Shown here one piece after another: positions 21,898 through 33,000 of a stretch of 64,000 nucleotides of DNA. The stretch's first letter is position 1. Each line of letters starts with the position of its first letter. Source of the stretch: Calliopum simillimum (Eukaryota > Arthropoda > Insecta > Diptera > Lauxaniidae); NCBI GenBank assembly GCA_951812925.1, contig OX638371.1:3038001-3102000 (forward strand), read 5' to 3'. A program made the position numbers and the translations under genes. The notes below the pieces were generated by a model. It was not told the origin of the DNA. It made no database searches and worked only from the letters and a program-made list of their open reading frames with translations.

Positions 21898-22444
21898 AAT
21901 CCACCTTCATCTGTCGTAAACGAGTCACTAGAGCTTTAGGTTCATCCATAAGCTACGTCTAAAGCAAAAGTGTGACAGGTAGGACCAAGGTCTTGAAAAT
22001 TGTCATTTCAGAAAAGTTTGATCTAGTTGTTCTTAACCTAAAATTTATTGGTGAACTTTCACAAAAAAAAAATCCAACATTGTTTGCTAAGTACTCAATT
22101 AGAGTTTTGTATAAAAACTCGATTTTGCTATTGGCTGCGTTTTTGTGGACACTTTATCAACGAAATTAAATAAAAATAAAATTGATTTTGGACTGTGCTG
22201 GTTATTTTGAAGTTAAATAAAATAAATTCAATAATTTATTTGAATTTTTTCACAGTTTAACCGGCTTTCAATAGAAAAATGTTCAAGTGTGTTTCATAAT
22301 CATTGCACTCCAAGCGTGCTTTGCTCACACTCGACGTGCTCACGCTCTGTTCTCAGCTCTTCTCTGAACAAAAAAAGAAAAATGAATATTGATGACAAAA
22401 TCAGTGAAGTTGGGAGAGAGAGTAGATTGATAGTTTCAAAAAGC

Positions 22445-22585
22445 CTAATAGCCTGTTTCCACCGACGATTGGAAATGGGGTTTACGACTGTTTTCAGATT
22501 TAGTTGACGTTTAATGCATGATGAATAATGGGGGTTGCGGCTTAATCTCATTTTTAATCTCCGGTGATAACAGGCTATACGAAAT
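22445..22585. repeat. short palindromic repeat
   Basis: TAGCCTGTTTCCACCGACGA on the left is mirrored by the complement of GTGATAACAGGCTA on the right, with imperfect inner pairing around GGGTTTACG/TTAATCTC. It is probably a small MITE. Related words (CTCCGGTGGAAACG) occur near 50320. Confidence 0.5.
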
Positions 22586-22696
22586 CTGTACGATGAAATA
22601 CTCAAATTCCACCTTAAAGTTAACATAAAATGACACTACAAAGACAACAGTCACTTGATAGCTTATTCGCAAGTGTTAACTGGACCCGAGAGAATA

Positions 22697-23144
22697 AAGG
22701 GCCGTCTACACGCACAGTTTTACCTCAAGATTTACCTGCGCAAACTGGTTTGTGCAAACTGGGTTGTGCAGGTATGTCTGTTCGTGTGAATGGCAAAAGT
22801 CAAGGTTGCACAGTTCAAAAGTGCGGCCTATGCTTTCATTGAATTTCCAAAGGTTTTTTGTGGAAACTAGGCTTGCGCAGGCAAGTATATATATTGCATG
22901 TGATAGCTGTCATGAAAATTATGCGTTTTTTCATTGATCTATTGTGGAGAATATACAAAATAAAAAACAATTCAAATGAAAATAAAATTTTTGCTAGACG
23001 TCATGTTGCTATAAAAATGAAGTATACTGAAAACTGCACAGACTTGCCTGTGTCGTGTGGACACGATAAAAAAAGTATGCGCAAACTCTTTAGTTTGCAA
23101 AAGCTAGGTTTGCGCAGGTAAGACTGTGCGTGTGGACAGCCCTT
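22697..23144. mobile_element. foldback MITE with internal subrepeats
   Basis: The left end AAGGGCCGTCTACACGCACA and right end TGTGCGTGTGGACAGCCCTT are inverse copies. Inner words TTACCTGCGCAAACTGG, TGCGCAGG and AGGTTTGCGCAGGTAAG repeat in both orientations. No coding potential. Target duplication not clear. Confidence 0.65.
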
Positions 23145-23970
23145 AATGGAGAATTTAAAAGCAAAGTCGCTCAGCTGTTTGGCGCTCTGGACGAACCCAA
23201 TGCAAAAATATTTTATTTTTGTTTCACAACACTGGAGGAAAACCAAGAATCGCTCTGTGTTATCTGTCAAAAAATTCTCAACATTTGATTGAACTTTTTT
23301 TATTTTTTTGAGGAATTTCGTTAATTCTGCGCGTCAATTTAACATACCGTTGAACGAATTAAGCCATAAATATTGCCATAAATATTGTTTATAAAAAGGT
23401 ATGATATTCTTGGAAAGAAATTCTTAAAGTATGTTAGTTTTTGTACATATAATTTCTATTTGATTTATGTCAAAATTCCTGTACATATTGGCAAATTTTT
23501 TCACAAATGCTTTACTTTCAGCTCCCCCGTCTCACTAATATTCTTCAACACATCAAGTTATTGGTTTTATTTTTGTTGGACTGCCGAGAGATATCACACC
23601 GAATGCAAAGAGTTTTTCACGCAAAGCACAGCACCGATAAAATCAACAATTAAAGAACAAAAGAAAACTCAAAATAAGAACCAACTGAGTTGTGCCAGTG
23701 TATAGTGAAAAGTGTTTGCTAGTGGTTGCAAGTCGGGCTAAGAACGGTGGAAAACGTTTTATTTTCCTCCTAATCCAGGCCACATACAAACGTGTGTGAC
23801 ATCAACTGCTAAATTCTATTTGTGTTTTAACGGCGAAAGTTTAATTTTCCTCGCCAAGTGCAAGAAGTTGGAATTGCATAACTGAAAAAGACAAAAAAAA
23901 AATAAAGAAGTCGGCCATATCAAATCCACCCTAAGATTCATTTATGCAAAGTTCCTTATAGTCGAATTCC
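23145..23970. other. upstream region of the cytochrome b5 reductase gene
   Basis: No coding exon recognised. The stretch would contain distal promoter sequence of the first exon at 24045. A 106-codon open frame at 23385-23705 shows no domain. Confidence 0.4.
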
Positions 23971-23980
23971 TGCTGTTGTA

Positions 23981-24044
23981 TATAAAAGCGAGCTGCTCCT
24001 TGTTTTGTCATCGCCCCCAACGTATTTTGTAACGCTGCTCAACA
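23981..24044 (+). promoter_or_regulatory. TATA-type promoter of cytochrome b5 reductase exon 1a
   Basis: TATAAAAGCG at 23981-23990 lies 64 bp before the ATG at 24045. A transcription start about 30 bp downstream of the TATA box would give a very short leader. The box is seen; promoter function is inferred. Confidence 0.5.
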
Positions 24045-27000
24045 ATGGCGAGGCCTGTTTATGAAACACAAGTAAGTTATGAAATAATTTCTATTATGAA
24101 AGCATTTTTATATTTTCTGCTCGACGTATTTATATTCAAGAATATTACAATGATTTTCATTTGGCCCCTTAGAGAATTTGCTTTTCCAATGATGATGGTG
24201 GGTGGGGATTTTGTCAACATTTTGTTCAGCTAATCATCTATCAGCAGTTTAATTTCAGCTATGATGTAATTTTAATATGCAAAAGCAGTGTACCACCATT
24301 CATTCTGTTGTGAACTAATCCTAATTAGATAAATTAGCGGCAACGTTTCGAAGTAAATTAGAAAGTTTTAACTATCATATAGTGCTGTATTGAGACAATT
24401 CTTTAGATTGATGACTTTCGAATGATTATGGGCAAAAATTCAGGGAAGTAGACAAGTAGGGTCAGTATAAAGCAATGCCATAAAAAGTTGGTCTTGTGGA
24501 AATTTTGTATTTTTAATGATACATCTGAAGAGAATAAAAAAATAAAAAAATGCTTGATTTCGTGACGTAAAGCAAAAACTTAAACTTTAACATTAATTGT
24601 TTAATTTTATAACTACACACTTCCTCTTGTTCAGACTTTAATTAAATCCTATAAACAGGATAAATTCTTTTTCTCCTTTCGTTTGTAACGCAGATAAAGA
24701 TGAGCGACAGGTATAGAAAGGTATATGGGCATTTCTCAGGAACTTTTATGTCAAAAGTGTAAGTTGGAATTACTCAAAATAGAAATGATTTTTTGTGAAT
24801 ATTGGCCCGCGCACATATTGTTCAAACATTAACAAGTATGTGGACGGGCCAATATTCACAAAAAATCATTAATATTTTGAGTAATTACAACTTACAGTTT
24901 TGACATTCAAATGTAACCTCTGTACATGGTAGCACGTCGAGCTCAAAATTGGCGCGAGTTCCATATATTTCTACAAAAAAAATTTATCCACATACTTGTC
25001 AATGTTTGAACAATATGAGCGCGCAATATTCACAAAAAATCATTACTATTTTGAGTAATTACAACTTACACAAAAAATCATTACTATTTTGAGTAATTAC
25101 AACTTACACTTTTGACACATATAGGTTAAAGGTTCCTGAGAATTGCCCAAATATATTTTGTTATTCTTGACCTCGATGTTATATGTTCGTCCGTCTGTCT
25201 ATCCGCCTGGCCAGCTGTGTGGAAATCATTTTAATATTTTTTTAAGCAAGCTAACTCGATAAAACTTTTGAACACTACCTCCGTCCTCAAAGTCAGCTCG
25301 GGGGAATTTAAAATGTGTGAAATTGGTCAACAAACACACCTATTGGCCAATTCAATTCATATTTGTTGAGTCTTTTAGTACAACTTAAAAAGTTCATTAT
25401 GTTCATACAGTACATTTGAAAAAACTGAGAACTATAATGTATGGCACTCTTACTATTAAAGGAAAATACAACATAGTGACAAATTAGATTAAGTAGAACT
25501 CATGCTCAGGGAGTTATAAAACGCTTGATATGACGAAATGTCTGAAACTTAAAACTAAAAATAGCGACTATAACTTAAAATTAAACTAGAACTTTAAAAC
25601 TAAAAACAACAAATTATAGTTCAGAAAAAATCTTAGGAATAAGATAATTCGTCTTAAAGCAAGCAGTCCAAAAGATGAAAATTAAAGAGTTTATCAAAAA
25701 ACAATCAACCACGGTTAAAGCCATGTCCTGAATGCTGATAAAAAGGCGGAAGGGCACACACTGAGTCAGTCAAAAAGTACAAGCCTATTGCTCAAACAAA
25801 AATAATATTCAAACCGCAATTTTATGACAAATACATACAAAAAATTTACATAATTATTTGAGATAATGCAATCAAATATAATGCAAATACTAAAAATAGT
25901 AAATGCAACCTCTAATCTACATGGATTTTAGAAAAATTCAGGTCATATGAAAGATATTTTAACAAACTATTGTATATGAAATATGACAATTTTTCAAAAA
26001 ATTCAATATCAACCCGGAATGTTAAAAACCAAATTAGAAAATCCAAATTATTTCCTTTCATTTGATATGCAACCTGAAATTGCCTCATTAGCAGAGAATT
26101 GAAAAATACTTTTTTAAAAGTATTTAAATACAAAATTCAAATACTTAAGAAAATTTGGTATTTCCAATGCAAATAACGAAGGTTTGAAGGGATAGTATTT
26201 AAATACAAAACGCAAAATACGTATATTTTTCGAATAAAACACAGCAATTCTATTATGCCCTTATCAGCCAGAAATGTAACTTCTAGTTCTTTTAATTTTG
26301 CCCGTTTAGCCTTTTCTTATAGAAGTTCTGGGAACACTGTACATGATTTGTTGTGGGAAAGAATTTTCTCCCTGTTCGGAGCAGTGTTGGCAGGCGTACA
26401 ATAATTATTGTACAAGTACATACATAAATTCATTGGCTTATAAAATTCTCAATCCACGTTGCTATTTTTTTTTTTTAAATTTTATTATTTCAAGTTGAAT
26501 TTTTAAGCTGTACTTTGTATTTAATGAACAGCTGATTTTGACACTTAACATTTTTGTTAGCAAAAATTCTTCGGACTAAAGCCAACGGTCTATAGAATAC
26601 GTCGCGTCAAATTTAGCAACTGACAGCCAAGTTAAAAATGATGAGTTTATATCAAGTCAACGCAACGTACAAAAGTTGCCCAGCTTGCCCGTACGTCGTG
26701 TGATTTGACAACTTAAAATAAATTTATTTTAAATTTCATTTGTTGTTTTGTTGTATTTCTTTTATTTTGTGAATAAAATTGAAACATACAGGCATGTCGT
26801 GAAATCCGATTGATTTCAATCGGATTTCATTTGGGAGGCTTTTTGATGAAAACGGTGAGTCGAACGAAAAAAGTATAGGAATCGCTTTTGTGGAGAATAA
26901 CAGGTTCTACAAAAAGTATTGATTTGCTTTAACAAAAAAATAACCGTTTAGGAAATATTCTTAAAAAACCGCAAAAAGTCGGAAAATTTGATTTTATCGA

Positions 27001-30000
27001 ATATTTTCTAAACGGTAATTTTTACGTTAATGCAAATCAATATTTTTTGTAGAACCTGTTTTTCTCCACAAAAGAGATTCTTATACTTTTTATCGTTCGA
27101 CTCACCGTTTTCATCAAAAAGCTTCCCAAATGAAATCCGATTGAAATCAATCGGATTTCACGACATGCCTGATAAACTTATTGAAGCGGAGTAAATGCCA
27201 AATTAAAATTAAAAATTATTTTATAAACAATAATTATGATGTTTTAATTCATAATAAGAGATTACATGAGTTAAGGCCAACACTGATGCATGCATCAAGA
27301 ATTGTCGAATTGAAGTAAAATACATGCCTGCTTATGAGAGCGTCCAGATTAAAAGCATGATTTGAGAATGCATATTATATTAGATATAAACGTTAATAAA
27401 ATTAGCTCATATTTGTGATCCTCAAACGAAATTAGTTTCAACTACCGCCAAGCCTTAAACAGATCGGATATTTAGCCTTGCAGTAATTTCCAAACCTTTT
27501 AGTAATTGTTGTGTGGAAGTGTTAATAACTAAAGCAATTTTTTCATTTCTTTTTTATGGTAATCAAAAAATGTACAATTATTTTAGGAAAAGTACAATAA
27601 TTCTTTTGTGGACACCTGCCAACACTGGTTCAGAATGATTTTTTAAAATTCTCTATAGAAGACAATAACAAAGCGCTGGCTGATAACAGACTTCATATTA
27701 TTTTATATTTTATTATTAATTTTTCCTTTTGGAAATTGTTGGTCATTTGATTTCGTGTTGTGTTGTTCCGAATACGTTGTACGGCGCACAACGCGGTGCG
27801 TTCTCTTTGTTGACAATTGTATCTCCAAAAGTACTTGGTAGAAGTCATACGTTTCTTGTTTTGCTAACTTGTAATATTAGTAACTTTAATACAAAGCTGG
27901 CGTGATTAGCAATTAAATAAGTGCTTAAGTTTCTCATTTTTTTTTATAAAAATGACAGATTTTGATGTAAGTTAACGTGTTGATATGGAAAAAAAGTGTT
28001 TAATATTTACGAGTATTTTTTCTCTTTAATATGGTGCATTCATTTCATATTTAAATTTTTTTCGTAGTTATTCCTAAATTTTTATCAATTTGTAGTCTGA
28101 TTTTAACGTGTTATTTACATTCGTTTGTTTGAGTAGGTGACTGGTGACTTCATAAATTTATTAATCAAAGCAGTAAGGTTGGAAAGAAAGAGAGAGAGAT
28201 GAGGGTCAAGGTTTGTTTGTGTCATTGTTGGGTGGTTGGTTATACAACGTTTCATTTCTAATTTGCTTCTATTCACTAACATCTTAATATCGTGCAAATA
28301 AATATGTAAAACTTTTCCTGCAGTTAATCGGTCGCACATGACTAGCCTCTGGACTAGTTTCAAATACACAGAACTTCATTGTAGGTACATAGTATGTACT
28401 AGTTCATGTTCTGAACAAAGATTTTTCAACAACATTGTCTTAATAAAAGGCTAATGCCAAGTGTTATTTCCCCCGCCGATTTTCTCAACTATGGTTTCCT
28501 TAAGATATTGGGTCATACTCGAAAGTTTTTCCTCAGATTCTCTGGTAATTATTAGTTACCAAACAAGCATGTATCATTTGACATTGGTTGGTTTGAGCTT
28601 ACTGTTCAATGTGTTTTAGTAAAAACACCACCCAAATTACAAAAGCAATGCTAAATGCATAATGGTAAAACGAAAAAATTTTATTGGCAAGCTGGTTTTC
28701 GTTACGTTTCAGTGATCACCACAATTATCATATCATCAGACGAACTTTGCCGACGTTCAGATGAACTTGACAAGCATTCTATATTTAACCTTTAGCAAAT
28801 ATTTGTTGAGAATCACATCAAAACGTAAATAGAGCACATGCAAAACTTTAAGTTTTTTCTTTTTTCCTTGTTATGCATCGTCCTGGCCAAATAAGCTTGC
28901 AAATAAAGGCGCATGTGCTGTATTTATTGTTTGCTGTGATTCTCAACAACTCTATGCAAATGGTTGAATATAAATAGTGTCGGTATTCCTTAAAACGTGT
29001 AAAAAGCCTCGAAACCTCGTAATAGTTGTCAAAATCAATACGAACATTGACAGTTTTTCAAATTTACGAGCTTTCCAAGGTTTTTACACGTCGTGAGGAA
29101 TACCCTAAGTATGGGTTTTTTTATTTTCCCCTTGTGCGAATACATAATGTATGACAAATAAAAAACTTTTGTACGACTAATTGTATAGCTAATTAAATAT
29201 CAATCATATGACACTAATATTTTTTAAATCCATCCAAGGCACTATAAGAAAGTTTGCCCTGTTTGTTTGCCAAAAGTCAAACTTTGAACACTCAAAATAA
29301 AATTTCAAACATGCAGCCGTATTTATAAAAAAAGTTAAACAATGGAATAAGGCTATTCCGAAGTTTAACATGAAATATTGATTTATAAACAATTTTATTC
29401 CCAGTTTAAATTTTAAACTGCCTTTGAGCAGGTTTAAAGCTAGTTGAAAATTTATTTGTCAATTTATTGATAAATAAAAATTTGAACTTTATTTAAAAAA
29501 AAAAAAAAAAATATTTTTTGCGTTGCTCAATATTAAAACTGAACTTCTGCAGTTCCAACGACCAGCGCGAGAGTCACAGATCATATAGCATTAGCTCTAT
29601 ATCTAATCACAAATTCTAATACTGAAGGGGTAAGCCACAGCTGGTGAGCAGCTGTCGACCACCACGCGACTCGGAAAATCTAATTGTTAATTCCAACAAC
29701 AAAGCAACACTTCCCCATAATGAAGATGCTGGAGACATTGGTGGATATTGCAAAATCAACGGATGCTGAATTAGGCGACTTTACCTTTTGTTACCGGTGA
29801 AATTCTGAAGTCACTTTTTTGGGGACATACATATGTTTGCATAGAAAATCAATAAAAGGAATTGCAGTATTTTACTTAACAATTATAGAACAACTGTCAT
29901 GTCTTCGCATTCGATACATCAACGAAAAAAGTTATTTTTGAGGCTAGTGGAATATCAAAGAGTATTACTTATATTTTAGAGGAATATTGTGGCAATAAAA

Positions 30001-33000
30001 ATAAAAACTAATGTGTAATACAACTACATACTTGTAATTTAGTTTTTTGTAAGGGTTTTAGGTAGGAGTCAATATGTGATAACTCGGAAAGCAAGGGTCA
30101 TGTTGATAATTTCAGGATATAATTTAGTGAGGAAGATTATGGCTATTTGTTACTATTGAAAAAGAAGGAGTTACACTGCTTCCTGGAAGTACAGACGCTT
30201 GAAAACAACGTTTTCATCATTTTCCAATTTCACAAGTTTTTTGTTTGTTTTTATTTTCTTTGAAAAATACATCTGAAAATTGTAATAGAATCATAGATAT
30301 TTGGCATAAGGCTGGTATAGTGAAAATTGTTTATAAATCAGCAGTACCTTAACTTCGATTTAAAATTTTATACCTGGTTCAACAAAACTGGAGAATAGCG
30401 GTGGTTTAAAAAATCTAATAGATACGGCTGATTGAGTTCTGAGCTATTTTTTAGCTATGCAAGAAATTATAAAATTAAGATAGGGTAGTTAACAATCGAT
30501 GCCACAATTCGTACCTTTCAAATGTAAATACTTGCGAGAGAAAAACTGCATAATTTGTTTCTTTAAAGTTTTCCCTCGATGTTTTAACAGCAGTCAAAAT
30601 TACGTAGTACTTCCTATAATATGAAAAAAATGAAAGTGAATATTTTGCTAACGTCAAAGCTAATTAAAAGGAAAAAATATGGAATCAGAAACTAATGGTA
30701 GTTAGCTTCACTACATATAAAAAGATTTGTCTTTTGATATAGTGGTGTAGGAGAAATAGACTTTTCTTAAGTGCGCTTAGAATCGTAAAAGTTTTTACTA
30801 AGGCTAATATATGGCGTTACTGCAAAAGACAGGTCAACTTTGGCAGTTTTTATACAGTTATGTGAACCAAACGATTTTGAGCTCAGCTCCTCTCCAAAAT
30901 TTTTTTTTTGCAACTTTTCTATGCGAAATGCAAACTTATTCGATATCTGGAAAGGCTAATGAATCAGTGAAATGCAGGAGTTAACAGTTTATATTCATTT
31001 TCTAGAATTTCCTTGTTAAAATGATGGATTTAACTTATTTGAAGGCTATTTAGTTGTTTGAAAAAGAAAATATTAATCGCCTCTATTCCCAATTGTCGTT
31101 TCTATTTCGTTTTTAAGGCGTTTTAGTTTTTATCGTCGTCTCGTTATTAAATTTGGAATCTGGAAACATATTGAAACGACGAGGAGTGTTTATTTTATTT
31201 ATTTATTTCCAATATATTTTCAGACTCCAAATTTAGAAACGAGACGTCGATAAGAACTAAAACGCGTTAAAAACAAAATAGAAACGACAATTGGGAATAG
31301 GGGTGAATTATTAAATCAATAATCACTAAACTACTTTATATTGATAAGATTATACATACTCATATCTTATGTATAATTTCAGTTCATGCTGATATTTTGA
31401 AATCGCTGTGTAAAAAATGCTGATATTTAAATGAAACTGCAAAATTTATTGATGATAGTAACGATAATTTTATAGACTTTAATTTAAATTGAAGTGTGTA
31501 TTAAGATTAAAGGTCTTGGTGACTAAGTTCGTGGCGTCCATTGTAAACCATCTACTTTTTGTATGATATTGTATACATAACTATGAATAGTTTACAGTTA
31601 ACGCTTTAAGTTCTGTAAGATAGCAAATGGGAGAGTCTCAATCACGTTTCTTTTCTAGTCTACAAAACCCATTTTAAAAACGAAAATTTTTCCGTGTGGA
31701 AACTGGAAGTATTTTTGTATTTTCTATATAAATTTTTTATTAAAAATAATTTTATTTGTAAAACGTTATTTAAACAACTCTTCAAATGCTTTTTACAATT
31801 TTAGTTTATTCCAATTGCTGTTGGTATTGTCGCCGTTGTTGCTGGCGCTGTGATATTGCATTATTTCTTGAATAAAAAATCAACAGCAAAACCAAGAAAG
31901 CCTAATAAAACTGCACGTCTGCGCACACTTGTCGATCCAAATGACAAATATCAGCTACCACTTATTGAAAAAGAAGTAATTAGTCATGATACACGTCGTT
32001 TTCGTTTTGGTCTGCCATCACATCAACACATACTCGGTCTACCAGTTGGTCAGCACATTCATTTGATAGCCACCATTGATAATGAGTTAGTAATACGCCC
32101 TTATACACCTGTTTCGTGTGACGAAGATGTTGGTTTTGTTGATTTGATAGTCAAAGTCTACTTTAAGGATGTACATCCGAAATTTCCAGCTGGTGGAAAA
32201 ATGTCACAGCATTTAAATAATATGGAAATTGGTGATAAGATCTCATTCCGTGGTCCATCGGGCCGTTTGCAATATCAAGGTAATGGCACTTTCTCAATTA
32301 AGAAATTACGCAAAGATCCACCAAAGATTGTGACAGCTAAGCGTGTTAATATGATTGCCGGTGGTACTGGTATTACACCAATGTTGCAGCTGGTGCGTGA
32401 TATACTAAAGAATAGTGCTAAGGATAAAACCGAATTGGCCTTATTATTTGCTAATCAAGTAAGTATAATAGCCGTATTCACGATCGTGTTGCATCGTAAC
32501 AAATGTAAAATTATTTGAAAATTTTTTTGAAAAATCAATAGAATTTGTTTTTGTAATTTCAAATAATTTTTCATTTGCAACGACACAACAAGATTGTGAA
32601 TACGGCTAATATTGAATTAAAAGCATTTCAATGTTTATAATTTAAAATTTATTCTTTAGTCAGAGGAAGACATTTTACTACGTAAAGAACTTGATGAATT
32701 GGCTGCAAAACACCCAGAACAATTTAAAGTTTGGTATACAGTTGACAAGGCTACTGAAGGTATGTTGATTAACTTTTTCTATACGTAACTTATCAAAAAA
32801 GTTTCTTTCATTAGTTATACATAAAAAAATTAACTCGTTATTTTTCTTATATTTAATGCTGCCTATTCGTAAATTAATTGTTAAATTTACAACTTAAGCT
32901 TGGTCCCATAGTGTTGGCTACATTACAGACGATATGATGAAAGATCATCTTTTTCCACCGCGCAAAGATTGTCTGTGCTTGTTGTGTGGACCACCGCCAA

